A DNA stretch of 49,457 nucleotides from Bacillota bacterium. Its GTDB lineage: Bacteria; Bacillota; Clostridia; Peptostreptococcales; Anaerovoracaceae. The DNA is taken from positions 1 to 49,457 of the forward strand of contig JAUNDC010000020.1 of the NCBI GenBank assembly GCA_030526355.1. The letters run 5' to 3'. Made by a program: the position numbers and the translations under genes. How positions within the stretch are numbered: position 1 is the stretch's first letter; each line of letters starts with the position of its first letter. The notes under the pieces were generated by a model that was not told where the DNA came from, did not search any database, and worked only from the letters and a program-made list of their open reading frames with translations. Shown piece after piece: positions 8,741 to 18,001 of this stretch.

Positions 8741-11700
8741 CTAACCGAACAGACTTATCTGAGCCGTTTCCGGCAGTCCGTCCAGCACTCCATGCTGCCT
8801 CATCTCATCAAGTGCTGTCTTGTTTATCTTACCACGTTCCGCAACATCCTCCACTGTTTCATACGGACGTTTCTGGTATTCTTCATAAAAGGTCTTTGCT
8901 GCACCTTCACCTACTCCCGTTATTGCAACAAACGGCAGCAGCACTTTGCCTTCATAGGACAGAAATCTGACACTGTCTGATATTCCGAGCCTTGCCGGTG
9001 CAAACTCATACCCTCTGGCACACATTTCATATGCAACCTCAAGCACAGGGATATCGTCCTCCTCCTTCTTTGACGCATCCTTGCCCTTGCTGATGATCTC
9101 ATTCATTCGCTCTTCGATGGCATGCTGACCCAGCAGCATTACCTTCTCATCAAAATTAGCTACCTTTGCTGTAAAATACACCGCATAGAATTCAACCGGA
9201 TGATAAACTTTGTAATACGCTATGCGGCTTGACATCATAACGTAAGCCACAGCATGGGCGCGTGGGAACATATACTTTATTTTTTTACATGAATCTATGT
9301 ACCACTCAGGAACATCATGCTCCCTCATCAGCGCCTCCTGCTCCTCAGTGAGACCTTTTCCTTTACGTACCTTTTCCATTATTGTAAAGGCATCTCTGTT
9401 AGGAAGTCCCTTGAGTCTCAGGTAGTTCATGATGTCATCTCGCGTCGCGATGGCCTCCTTCATGGTTGTGACTCCGTTTACGATGAGCTCCTGCGCATTT
9501 CCCAGCCATACATCAGTACCATGGGAAAGCCCTGAAATACGGACAAGCTCCTCGAAGCTGGTAGGCTGTATATCGTCAAGCATCTGTCTTACGAACTTGG
9601 TGCCGAACTCAGGTATGCCATAGCTTCCGTGAGTGAATTTATAATCAGGGTCCTTGATATCGAGACCTTCGATGCCGATAAAAATCGTCATCACCTTTTC
9701 ATCCTTTATCGGAACCTTCAGCGGATCCACTCCGGTCATGTCCTGAAGCTGCCTGATCATGGACGGAGCATCGTGCCCCAGTATATCCAGTTTCAGCAGG
9801 TTCTGGTCAATGGAATGGTAGTCAAAATGTGTGGTGACTATATCCGATTTCACATCATTGGCGGGATGCTGAACCGGACAGAATTCATATATCTCGTGAC
9901 CTCGCGGCACTATGATGATACCGCCGGGATGCTGCCCTGATGTTCTTCTCACACCTTCGCAGCACGAGGAAAGTCTGTCCATTTCGAATTTGTTCACATT
10001 CATGCCGCGTTCCTCGAAATACTTGGCAACATATCCATATGCAGTCTTATCTTTGATGGTGCCTATAGTACCGGCCTTGTACACATTTTCCGAACCGAAT
10101 ATTTCCTCGACATATTTATGTGCAGTGCCCTGATATTCTCCAGCAAAATTAAGGTCGATATCAGGCTCCTTGTTGGCTTCGAATCCCAGGAAGGTTTCGA
10201 ATGGAATGGTGAACCCTTCCTTCCTGTACGGCGTACCGCATTCAGGACAGACCTTATCCGGCATATCAACGCCGCAGTCGTATTTTGTCTTGTCGCCCCA
10301 TTCAAGATGCTTGCATTTCGGGCACAGGTAATGAGCCGGCAATGGATTTACCTCGGTAATACCGGACATAGTAGCCGCAAATGAAGATCCTACCGAACCT
10401 CTGGAGCCTACAAGATACCCATCCGAAAGCGATTTCTTAACAAGCATTTCAGCTGATCTGTACATTACGGCATAACCGTTATCTATGATGGAATTCAGTT
10501 CCTTGTCAAGTCTCTCCCGTATTTCCTGCGGCAGAGGTGAACCATACATATCAGTAGCACGTTCCTCACATGCCTTGCGCAGATCATCCTCGGCTCCGTC
10601 TATTTTAGGAGGGAATTTGCCGTCAGGCACCGGCATCATCGGCTCTATCATATCAGCTATTTTATTGGTATTCTCAATTACCACCTTGTAAGCGGTTTCC
10701 TCGCCAAGATAGCTGAACTCCTCCATCATTTCATCTGTGGTTCTGAAGTACAGTCCCTCGTCACCCTCTACATCCTTGAAGCCCTGACCTGCCATAAGTA
10801 TCCTTCTGTAGAGAGCCTCCTCCTCATCAAAATAATGAGCATCACAGGTTGCAACCACCGGTTTGCCATATTTTTCTCCCAGGGCTACAATCCTGCGGTT
10901 GTTCTCACGCAGCTCCTCTTCATCCTTTATTCTGCCGTTCTTCAGCATAAACCTGTTATTTATCAACGGCTGTATTTCGAGATAATCATAGAATTTAACC
11001 AGACGTTCTATTTCTTCATCACTTTTATTGTTAAGAACCGCACTGTATACTTCGCCCGCTTCACAAGCCGAGCCTATGATAAGACCTTCACGATATTTAG
11101 TCAGTATCGATTTAGGTATTCTTGGTCTCTTGTAAAAGTATTCAAGATGTGATAATGATACCAGCTTGTACAGGTTCTTCAGCCCTGTTCTGTTCTGTGC
11201 GAAAATTATCACATGATTGGTGCCTCTGCCCTTGTAATCTATATTCCCTTCTTCATCTATCAGGTCTCTGTCTTCCAGGAGGTAGCCCTCACATCCATAC
11301 AGAATCTTGATATCCTTTGCCGCATGTGACGCATCTGGAAAAGCCTGTACAACACCATGATCCGTAACGGCAACTGCTCTATGCCCCCACTTTTCAGCTG
11401 TCTTGACCATGTGCTTGACATCATTGAGACCATCCATAGCACTCATCTTGGTATGAGCATGCAGCTCAACACGCTTTTCCGGATATGTATCCATACGTTC
11501 CTTTTTTTCTATCTTTTCTATGCTGTCTGCCATAACTGTGACACAGTTGTCAAAACGGTCCCACTGAGCCTGTCCCTTTATCCTTACTCCGTCTCCTTTT
11601 CCCAGATGAGAATCTATATCCTCCCATTTCTGATTGAGAACAAAGGCTTTGACGCATATGCTTGTCTTTTTGTCTGTCACAAAAATGCTCACTAGCTTGC

Positions 11701-12541
11701 TGTCGCTTCTGGTGGTTCTGCAGTCCTTGTTAAAAAGCTCTCCCTCTATGACCACCACACCGCTTTCGGAATTCACCTCGCCTATCGGCACAGCCTGACC
11801 ACCTATATGATCCCCCATTATCAGATTACCCTTGACAGGAACATAGGCTTTTTTTCTTTTTTTATTCTGACCTCCGCCCTGGCCTGTCCATCCGTTTGTC
11901 GGGCTCTGCCAGCCTCCTGAAGGGGCTTCTGCAGCATCGCCGGCTGAAGCTCTTGCCCTGCCTGCCTGAAGTGCTTCTGCAACCTTCTCACGATGAGCGT
12001 CAAATACAGCACGTTCTCTTTCCTCCATAATCCTGCCGGCATTCTTGTAGACGTCGCTGTTGTTTCTGAACACAACCCTGACATCCATATCAAGATCACG
12101 TTTCAGAAGCTGCCCGAATTTATCAGCCACCTCCTTGTTGAGAACCTCTACCGACATTTCCCCCAGTGCATATATTATCAACGTTCCGGCATCAAGCTCC
12201 CAGTTATCGGTATATATAGTCTTCGTCACATGAGCGTACCGGCCGTTTACCATTGCAATCATATGCTCAATATAAAAGCTGAGTGCCTCCTCTTTTGTCT
12301 GCATCAGCTCTTCATATGAAATCTCCAGCTTTACATCATGAACATCCTTAATGCGGCCCGTAATGGATCTTTTGAATTTATCTACCGCTTCATAAGGCAA
12401 CACTAAATTAAGCACTAACTCCAGAGTCAGCGTTCTGCTTTCTCTGGAGATTACTGCTTTCTTTATATCCATTTTTAAATCGTTCCTGCTGTACCTTCCG
12501 AGCTTTGTAAAATCAATCGAGTCTTCCAGAATTTTTATCAT
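8741..12541 (-). CDS. polC: DNA polymerase III alpha subunit, PolC type, lacking the exonuclease domain
   Basis: The main replicative polymerase of low-GC Gram-positives. Its 1266 residues run: N-terminal domain (about 1-180), a Gly/Asn-rich linker (about 195-230), an OB domain (about 235-345), and the PHP domain starting with VELHAHTKMSAMDG (358-371). The cysteine-rich zinc site follows (Cys740, 743, 756, 765, 768). The catalytic core has PDIDLNFAG (Asp794, Asp796) and LKLDILGHD (Asp919). In typical PolC (about 1430-1450 residues) a DEDDh proofreading exonuclease of about 170 residues interrupts PHP just after the KILYG segment. Here KILYG (413-417) leads within about 25 residues to the second PHP part (from about 441), with no FDVETTG motif anywhere. 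The frame is continuous. The start overlaps ispG by 29 bp. Confidence 0.96.
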   Translation of the reverse strand: MIKILEDSIDFTKLGRYSRNDLKMDIKKAVISRESRTLTLELVLNLVLPYEAVDKFKRSITGRIKDVHDVKLEISYEELMQTKEEALSFYIEHMIAMVNGRYAHVTKTIYTDNWELDAGTLIIYALGEMSVEVLNKEVADKFGQLLKRDLDMDVRVVFRNNSDVYKNAGRIMEERERAVFDAHREKVAEALQAGRARASAGDAAEAPSGGWQSPTNGWTGQGGGQNKKRKKAYVPVKGNLIMGDHIGGQAVPIGEVNSESGVVVIEGELFNKDCRTTRSDSKLVSIFVTDKKTSICVKAFVLNQKWEDIDSHLGKGDGVRIKGQAQWDRFDNCVTVMADSIEKIEKKERMDTYPEKRVELHAHTKMSAMDGLNDVKHMVKTAEKWGHRAVAVTDHGVVQAFPDASHAAKDIKILYGCEGYLLEDRDLIDEEGNIDYKGRGTNHVIIFAQNRTGLKNLYKLVSLSHLEYFYKRPRIPKSILTKYREGLIIGSACEAGEVYSAVLNNKSDEEIERLVKFYDYLEIQPLINNRFMLKNGRIKDEEELRENNRRIVALGEKYGKPVVATCDAHYFDEEEALYRRILMAGQGFKDVEGDEGLYFRTTDEMMEEFSYLGEETAYKVVIENTNKIADMIEPMMPVPDGKFPPKIDGAEDDLRKACEERATDMYGSPLPQEIRERLDKELNSIIDNGYAVMYRSAEMLVKKSLSDGYLVGSRGSVGSSFAATMSGITEVNPLPAHYLCPKCKHLEWGDKTKYDCGVDMPDKVCPECGTPYRKEGFTIPFETFLGFEANKEPDIDLNFAGEYQGTAHKYVEEIFGSENVYKAGTIGTIKDKTAYGYVAKYFEERGMNVNKFEMDRLSSCCEGVRRTSGQHPGGIIIVPRGHEIYEFCPVQHPANDVKSDIVTTHFDYHSIDQNLLKLDILGHDAPSMIRQLQDMTGVDPLKVPIKDEKVMTIFIGIEGLDIKDPDYKFTHGSYGIPEFGTKFVRQMLDDIQPTSFEELVRISGLSHGTDVWLGNAQELIVNGVTTMKEAIATRDDIMNYLRLKGLPNRDAFTIMEKVRKGKGLTEEQEALMREHDVPEWYIDSCKKIKYMFPRAHAVAYVMMSSRIAYYKVYHPVEFYAVYFTAKVANFDEKVMLLGQHAIEERMNEIISKGKDASKKEEDDIPVLEVAYEMCARGYEFAPARLGISDSVRFLSYEGKVLLPFVAITGVGEGAAKTFYEEYQKRPYETVEDVAERGKINKTALDEMRQHGVLDGLPETAQISLFG

Positions 12542-13586
12542 ACTTCACTGCCAGTTCAATCAGTTCCTCTGCAATATCTTCTTCCTTAACTGTTTTTATT
12601 ATTTTTCCTCCTGCAAAGAGCACACCTTTGCCCTTGCCGCATGCCACGCCAATGTCCGCACCCTTTGCCTCTCCTGGTCCGTTGACAGCACAGCCCATTA
12701 CCGCTATCTTCATGGCAGCTGTGCCTGTTATGTCAAGCTGGCTGACCTTGCGCTCCACCTGAGAAACAATATCTTCAAGATCCACCTCAGTTCTTCCGCA
12801 GGTAGGGCAGGATACTATCTCTATGCCTTCCCTTCTGAGTCCCACAGCCTCCAGCAGCTTTCTTGCAAAAAGCACCTCCTCTACAGGGTCTGCCGTGAGA
12901 GATACCCTCATGGTATTTCCTATACCCTCCAGCAGAAGCGCCCCTATACCTGCTGATGATTTCACCTTGCCCATCGCAGGAGTTCCCGCTTCTGTCACAC
13001 CTATATGAAGCGGATAATCCGATCTCTCGTTAACAATCTTATATGCGTCATAGTTCATTTTGACATCCGATGATTTCAGTGAAAGAACTATGTCTTCAAA
13101 TCCATACATCTCCAGAAGCTCTGCATTGCGAAGCGCACTTTCTGCAAGACCTTCCGCTGTAACCTTACCGTATTTCTCAAGAATATCACGTTCCAGAGAA
13201 CCGGAGTTGACCCCTACTCTGATAGGTATTCCACGCTCGGACGCAAGCTGCACTATCTGTCTGACACCATCCTCAGAACCTATATTTCCGGGATTAATCC
13301 TGATTTTATCAACCCCTGATCTGATTGCCGCCAAGGCAAGTCTGTAATCAAAATGTATATCCGCAACAACCGGAATATGCACTCTGGCTTTGATTTCCTT
13401 TAAAGCATCTGCTGCCTCCTGATCGGGAACTGCAAGCCTCACTATCTGACACCCGGCATCTTCAAGCCGTGCAATCTGCTCAACAGTACTGACTAAATCA
13501 GCCGTATTGGTATTTGTCATCGATTGTATGGTTACAGGTGCATCACCACCGATAACCACACCTCCGCAATTTACTTTTCTCTTCAT
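12513..13586 (-). CDS. ispG: (E)-4-hydroxy-3-methylbut-2-enyl-diphosphate synthase
   Basis: IspG performs the penultimate step of the methylerythritol phosphate isoprenoid pathway, using a [4Fe-4S] cluster and reduced ferredoxin or flavodoxin. The 357-residue protein has the TIM-barrel half with the GGDAPVTIQSMTNT start. The C-terminal cluster-binding part carries CPTCGRTEVDLE and GCAVNGPGEA, which supply the three cysteines and the glutamate ligand. The ATG at 13586 follows AGAGG at 6 nt; a TTG two codons upstream has no room for a ribosome site. With dxr and uppS nearby, the cluster links isoprenoid synthesis to undecaprenyl carrier formation. Confidence 0.96.
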   Translation of the reverse strand: MKRKVNCGGVVIGGDAPVTIQSMTNTNTADLVSTVEQIARLEDAGCQIVRLAVPDQEAADALKEIKARVHIPVVADIHFDYRLALAAIRSGVDKIRINPGNIGSEDGVRQIVQLASERGIPIRVGVNSGSLERDILEKYGKVTAEGLAESALRNAELLEMYGFEDIVLSLKSSDVKMNYDAYKIVNERSDYPLHIGVTEAGTPAMGKVKSSAGIGALLLEGIGNTMRVSLTADPVEEVLFARKLLEAVGLRREGIEIVSCPTCGRTEVDLEDIVSQVERKVSQLDITGTAAMKIAVMGCAVNGPGEAKGADIGVACGKGKGVLFAGGKIIKTVKEEDIAEELIELAVKYDKNSGRLD

Positions 13587-13629
13587 ATCCAACCTCTGCT
13601 ATCACTGTATCGTAAACATCACTCCGTAG

Positions 13630-14643
13630 TTATGAAAACACCGGTACTATAAATCTGATTATATCATTCCACGTAACATATATCATGAGGGCGAAAAGCA
13701 GCATAATCCCCACAAAATGTATTTTGCCTTCCATTTCATCCGTCACACGTTTGCCTGATACCTTTCTTATGAGCAGAAATACAAGCCGCCCTCCGTCGAG
13801 AGCCGGGAACGGAAGCATATTCATTATTGCCAGGTTAAGGCTCAGAAGAGATGCCAGATATATCACGTATATCACTCCTGACTTGGCAGATTCATTAACA
13901 GCATATACAATACCCACCGGACCGCTAAGTTCCTTTACAGATACATCTCCTGTGAAAAGCTCCTTAAGAACCTTGCCCATCATCACTGTCATGTTCCAGG
14001 TATTTTTGACACCGTTTTCCAGGGCTGCGGCAGGTGCATGCTCTGTCGCCGGTCTGATTCCTATCTTGCTTCGCTGCTCCTTCTCATCGAATTCCGCAAT
14101 CGGAGTTAATACAATCCGGTTTCCGTCACGTTCGACCGTTACCTCTACCTCTTTATTCTTTTCCTTACCAATCAGAGCTGTCGTCTCGTTCCATGAATCA
14201 ACGCTGGTACCGTTGATTGCAATGATTCTGTCACCAGTCATTATCCCGGCCTCCTGTGCAGGAGAATTGTCTGTGACCTCATTGATCACCGTTGTAGGCT
14301 GGCCTATCCAGAATGAAATAATTATCATCAGAATCACTGCAGTCAGAAGGTTCATAAATGATCCCGCCGCCAGAACAAGCGCTCTCTGCCATGCCGGCTG
14401 ATTATTGAATGCTCTCTCGTCATCCGAATCCTCATCCTCGCCTTCCATAGCACAGAAGCCTCCTATAGGAAAAATCCTCAATGAATACACTGTTTCACCC
14501 TTCTGCTTCTGAAAAAAAGCCGGACCCATTCCTATAGCGAATTCGTTTACCTTTACTCCGCAGAGCTTGGCAACAATAAAGTGCCCAAGCTCATGTACAA
14601 ATATCAGCAGACAAAATAATATGATAGCATATATTATTGTCAT
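13630..14643 (-). CDS. rseP: RIP zinc metalloprotease RseP (site-2 protease)
   Basis: A membrane protease that cleaves anti-sigma factors or signal-peptide remnants inside the bilayer. The first membrane segment holds HELGH (His17, Glu18, His21), the zinc site. One PDZ domain follows at about 110-190 (SPAQEAGIMTGDRIIAING). The second conserved motif, NMLPFPALDGGRL, near 280 supplies the third ligand. Hydrophobic segments near the C terminus complete the four-helix core. At 337 residues with a single PDZ it matches the Gram-positive RasP type. The start overlaps the dxr stop (TAATG), with GGAGGAG upstream. Confidence 0.95.
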   Translation of the reverse strand: MTIIYAIILFCLLIFVHELGHFIVAKLCGVKVNEFAIGMGPAFFQKQKGETVYSLRIFPIGGFCAMEGEDEDSDDERAFNNQPAWQRALVLAAGSFMNLLTAVILMIIISFWIGQPTTVINEVTDNSPAQEAGIMTGDRIIAINGTSVDSWNETTALIGKEKNKEVEVTVERDGNRIVLTPIAEFDEKEQRSKIGIRPATEHAPAAALENGVKNTWNMTVMMGKVLKELFTGDVSVKELSGPVGIVYAVNESAKSGVIYVIYLASLLSLNLAIMNMLPFPALDGGRLVFLLIRKVSGKRVTDEMEGKIHFVGIMLLFALMIYVTWNDIIRFIVPVFS

Positions 14644-15809
14644 TAAATCATCTCCTCCTGCCAGATCATTTTACTCACTTCTTCTCTGATCCTCGCATCC
14701 TCCTCAAGTATCCCCTCTATACTGAGATTATATTTCACGTCATGCTTTTCCATAACTTTAATAAGCGTATTCTGTATATCCGTAAATTTTATCCTTCCCT
14801 TGAGGAACATATCCACCAGCACCTCATTGGCTCCATTCAGTACAACAGGCAGACTGCCACCCCGACGTGCCGCTTCATATGCCATCTCAATTGTTCTGAA
14901 TACTCTGCTGTCAGCCGGGTAGAATGACATTCCCTCTTTCATTCCGAAAAAATCAAGGCTTTGGGTCACATTCGAAAGGTCAAGTCTATCGGGGTATGAG
15001 AAAGCATATGCTATAGGTATCCTCATATCAGGATTGCCCATCTGTCCAATAACACTACCGTCCATGAATTCAACCGCCGAATGCAGAACACTCTGCGGAT
15101 GTACAACAATCTGTATTTTATCGAGAGGAACATCAAACAGCCATTTAGCCTCTATTACTTCAAGTCCCTTGTTCATCATCGTTGCAGAATCTATGGTTAT
15201 CTTGCTTCCCATAGACCAGTTAGGATGAGCCAGAGCCTGCTCCAGGGTAACGTTTTCCAGCTGCTCTGCGCTGTATCCTCTAAACGGTCCGCCCGACGCA
15301 GTAAGAATAATTCTTTTTATCTCATTATTCTTATTTCCCTGGATACACTGGAAAATAGCACTGTGTTCACTGTCGACAGGCAGCAGCTTCACGCCCTTTT
15401 CCCTGACAGCCTTCATGACAAGCTCTCCCCCTACAACCAGGGTTTCCTTATTTGCAAATGCTATGTCCTTACCTGCTTCCACCGCTGCCAGCGTAGGTTT
15501 GAGTCCTCTCATTCCCATCAGAGAATTAAGCACCATGTCGCAGCTCTCCATGGAGGCAATTTCCTCAAGCCCTCTGCTGCCGTGATAAACTTCTATATTC
15601 CTGTATTTTTGTGAGATAAATGCAGCATCCTCTTCCCGATCAACCGCTACCGCTTCCGGTCTGAAGGTTTCAATCTGCCTGCACAGCAGTTCAATACTTC
15701 TAGCGCATGAAAGCGCTGCAACCTGAAATTTGTCGCTGTTTCGTTTAATAACATCCAGAGCCTGCGTTCCTATGGAACCGGTGCTCCCCAGAATAGAAAT
15801 CCTTTTCAT
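14643..15809 (-). CDS. dxr: 1-deoxy-D-xylulose-5-phosphate reductoisomerase
   Basis: Dxr converts DXP to methylerythritol 4-phosphate with NADPH, the first committed MEP-pathway step. The NADP-binding motif GSTGSIGTQALDV is at the N terminus. NKETLVVGGE, PVDSEHSAIFQC (metal-binding Asp/Glu) and LTASGGPFRG form the active site. I chose the ATG at 15809 (388 residues), with GAGGAA 6 nt upstream. An ATG six codons earlier has no ribosome site. It is followed by rseP with a 1-nt overlap. Confidence 0.96.
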   Translation of the reverse strand: MKRISILGSTGSIGTQALDVIKRNSDKFQVAALSCARSIELLCRQIETFRPEAVAVDREEDAAFISQKYRNIEVYHGSRGLEEIASMESCDMVLNSLMGMRGLKPTLAAVEAGKDIAFANKETLVVGGELVMKAVREKGVKLLPVDSEHSAIFQCIQGNKNNEIKRIILTASGGPFRGYSAEQLENVTLEQALAHPNWSMGSKITIDSATMMNKGLEVIEAKWLFDVPLDKIQIVVHPQSVLHSAVEFMDGSVIGQMGNPDMRIPIAYAFSYPDRLDLSNVTQSLDFFGMKEGMSFYPADSRVFRTIEMAYEAARRGGSLPVVLNGANEVLVDMFLKGRIKFTDIQNTLIKVMEKHDVKYNLSIEGILEEDARIREEVSKMIWQEEMI

Positions 15810-15843
15810 ATATAGTTCCTCGGTCATTCATTAATAATGTATT

Positions 15844-16638
15844 TTATGAAGGCATATATCCTATAACAAGAACGATATAGTAATAAACCATCGGTCCTGT
15901 AAAGAGCACACTGTCAAATCTGTCAAGTATTCCTCCGTGCCCCGGAATGAGATTGCCGTAATCCTTTATTCCCATTTTTCGTTTAAAAATCGAAGCAGTC
16001 AGATCTCCGAACTGCGATACGATACCTCCCAGAAGACCTATAATGAGGCAATGTACAATCACCTGCGGCATGAAGAAATATCCGAATAATCCGCTAAGTA
16101 CAATGCTTCCCACAATACCTCCTACTGATCCTTCTATCGTTTTCTTAGGACTTATTTTAGGACAAAGCTTATGCTTCCCCAGAAGATATCCGGTAAAATA
16201 TGCCATTACATCTGTTCCGAATGCTGTAAGCACTATAAGCCATACCATATTGCTGTATGGATCTGTCTGATCCACCAATGTCACATGGAATGAGAAAAAC
16301 ACCACATAAAAGATACCCGTAATTGTAGCCATGGCGTCTTCCAGCTTTCTGTGCTCAATATTGAATAAATACAGCATGCTAACGAGAACTGCGACAAAGA
16401 ACCACAGCATATACCATTCAAATCTCACATCTGCCAGATTGAGAGCATACAGAGCAACCGCCATCACGACTGCAACAGCAAAGCTCGGTTTCACGTCCAT
16501 CTTTTCAAATCCATTATAAAACTCTCTTACACCCATTATGCCTATCAGCAGGCAGGCAGCAAACAGAACATACCCGCCGAAATACAGAATAAGCAGCAGG
16601 GGCAGCATGATAAGCCCTGACAAAACTCTGGTTTTCAT
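15844..16638 (-). CDS. cdsA: Phosphatidate cytidylyltransferase (CDP-diglyceride synthase)
   Basis: CdsA makes CDP-diacylglycerol from phosphatidate and CTP in the membrane, the branch point of phospholipid synthesis. The 264-residue protein is mostly hydrophobic, with several membrane helices. It ends with the CDS signature: KRKMGIKDYGNLIPGHGG followed by DRFD, supplying the metal-binding aspartates. The start at 16638 has GGAGGGAG upstream and lies 3 bp after uppS, so the two are cotranslated. Confidence 0.95.
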   Translation of the reverse strand: MKTRVLSGLIMLPLLLILYFGGYVLFAACLLIGIMGVREFYNGFEKMDVKPSFAVAVVMAVALYALNLADVRFEWYMLWFFVAVLVSMLYLFNIEHRKLEDAMATITGIFYVVFFSFHVTLVDQTDPYSNMVWLIVLTAFGTDVMAYFTGYLLGKHKLCPKISPKKTIEGSVGGIVGSIVLSGLFGYFFMPQVIVHCLIIGLLGGIVSQFGDLTASIFKRKMGIKDYGNLIPGHGGILDRFDSVLFTGPMVYYYIVLVIGYMPS

Positions 16639-16641
16639 ATA

Positions 16642-17364
16642 TTATCTCCCTCCAAAACGTCGTTCTCTGCTCTGATAATCCGCAATCGCCTTCTCATACT
16701 CCTCCGGTGTGAAATCCGGCCACAGTACATCCGAAAACACCAGCTCACTGTAGGCGCTCTGCCACAGCAGGAAATTTGAGAGTCTAAGCTCACCGCTTGT
16801 CCTTATTATCAGCTCGGGATCAGGAGCAGCAACATCGGCGCAGCCTGTATAAAGCTCCGCTGATATCATATCCTCTGTAATCTCCTCCGGCTGAAGCGTT
16901 CCATTCTTCACTCTGACAGCCAGTGCTTCAACTGCACGCCTCAGCTCATCTCTGCCGCCGTAGTTCAGTGCAATGTTAAACTGAAGTCCTGTATTGCCCT
17001 TTGTTTCCTCAAGCGTCTTTTCTAAACTTCTGACTGCATCCTCCGGAAGAGCACTGTAGTCTCCAAGTATTTTAACCCTGACATTGTTCTGTACCAGTTC
17101 CTTCAGATCACTGTTCACATATGAAACAAGAAGCTTAAATATTCCCGTGACCTCTGCAATTGAGCGTTTCCAGTTCTCTGTGGAAAAAGCATATACAGTC
17201 AGATATTTAATTCCAAGTTTATCGGAATGATCCACGATTTTCTTCATGGCCTTCATTCCTGCATTATGACCTGCCAGTCTCGGCAGTCCTTTCTGTTTAG
17301 CCCATCTGCCGTTGCCGTCCATTATAATCGCAACATGCACAGGCATTCGTTCTTTGTTAAGCAT
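16642..17364 (-). CDS. uppS: Isoprenyl transferase (undecaprenyl diphosphate synthase)
   Basis: UppS condenses isopentenyl units onto farnesyl diphosphate to form the C55 carrier for peptidoglycan. HVAIIMDGNGRWAK near the N terminus carries the catalytic aspartate (Asp16 from the chosen start). STENWKR and the C-terminal IIRTSGELRLSNFLLWQ segment complete the site. The start is uncertain. The ATG at 17364 (240 residues) has a weak GGGAA upstream; an ATG at 17376 has none visible. Confidence 0.95.
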   Translation of the reverse strand: MLNKERMPVHVAIIMDGNGRWAKQKGLPRLAGHNAGMKAMKKIVDHSDKLGIKYLTVYAFSTENWKRSIAEVTGIFKLLVSYVNSDLKELVQNNVRVKILGDYSALPEDAVRSLEKTLEETKGNTGLQFNIALNYGGRDELRRAVEALAVRVKNGTLQPEEITEDMISAELYTGCADVAAPDPELIIRTSGELRLSNFLLWQSAYSELVFSDVLWPDFTPEEYEKAIADYQSRERRFGGR

Positions 17365-17384
17365 AATAATTCCCATATAACAGA

Positions 17385-17410
17385 CAGATGTGACCTTGCG
17401 GCCACATCTG
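17385..17410 (-). other. Hairpin with GCAA tetraloop between frr and uppS
   Basis: An 11-bp stem (17385-17395 with 17400-17410, one G-U wobble) closes a GCAA tetraloop on the minus-strand RNA. It starts 15 nt after the frr stop codon. No T run follows, so it is probably an RNA-stability or processing element rather than a terminator. Confidence 0.5.
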
Positions 17411-17424
17411 CAGCTTTCATTGAA

Positions 17425-17982
17425 TTAAACTTCCATGATTTCCTTATCTTTAGCAGCTACGATTTCGTCGATATTCTTTACAGCCTTATCAACTTCCTTC
17501 TGAATATCTTCAAGAGTTGATTTGGCATCGTCTTCGGTAAAATCTCCGGCCTTTTCCATTTTCTTGACTTTATCATTGGCATCTCTTCTGAGATTTCTGA
17601 CTGCAACCTTGGCATCCTCACCCAGCTTCTTGACGATTTTAGTAAGCTCTTTTCTTCTCTCTTCTGTTACCTGAGGAATCTGAAGTCTTACAACCTTGCC
17701 GTCATTAACAGGGTTTATTCCAATATTGGCTACGTTTATTGCCTTCTCGATATTCGGGATGCTCTTAGGGTCAAATGGTGAGATAAGAAGAGTCCTTGGT
17801 TCAGGAACAGAAATATTCGCCAGTGATTTGAGCGGAGTCGGTGTTCCGTAATAATCCACCATCATCTTGTCAACCAGTGCCGCATTGGCACGGCCTGCTC
17901 TGACTGTCCCCATTTCTTCCTTCAGTACACTTATAGTTTTCTCGATTTTCTCATCAAGCATGTTAAGATCAAAATCACTCAT
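17425..17982 (-). CDS. frr: Ribosome recycling factor
   Basis: RRF splits post-termination ribosomes together with EF-G. At 185 residues it has the exact family length when started at the ATG at 17982, which follows GGAGG at 8 nt. An ATG five codons upstream overlaps that ribosome site. TVRAGRANAALVDK and the PEPRTLLISPFD region are characteristic. It lies 19 bp after pyrH, the usual pyrH-frr pair. Confidence 0.97.
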   Translation of the reverse strand: MSDFDLNMLDEKIEKTISVLKEEMGTVRAGRANAALVDKMMVDYYGTPTPLKSLANISVPEPRTLLISPFDPKSIPNIEKAINVANIGINPVNDGKVVRLQIPQVTEERRKELTKIVKKLGEDAKVAVRNLRRDANDKVKKMEKAGDFTEDDAKSTLEDIQKEVDKAVKNIDEIVAAKDKEIMEV

Positions 17983-18001
17983 TTTTATTTCCTCCATAAT
18001 T

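Noticed and set aside
11821..12099. A 92-codon minus-strand frame overlapping polC
   Set aside because: It lies wholly within the polC N-terminal region in another frame and has no features of its own.
13685..14401. A 238-codon plus-strand frame opposite rseP
   Set aside because: It mirrors the rseP coding frame, with no ribosome site or family features. rseP motifs are complete on the minus strand.
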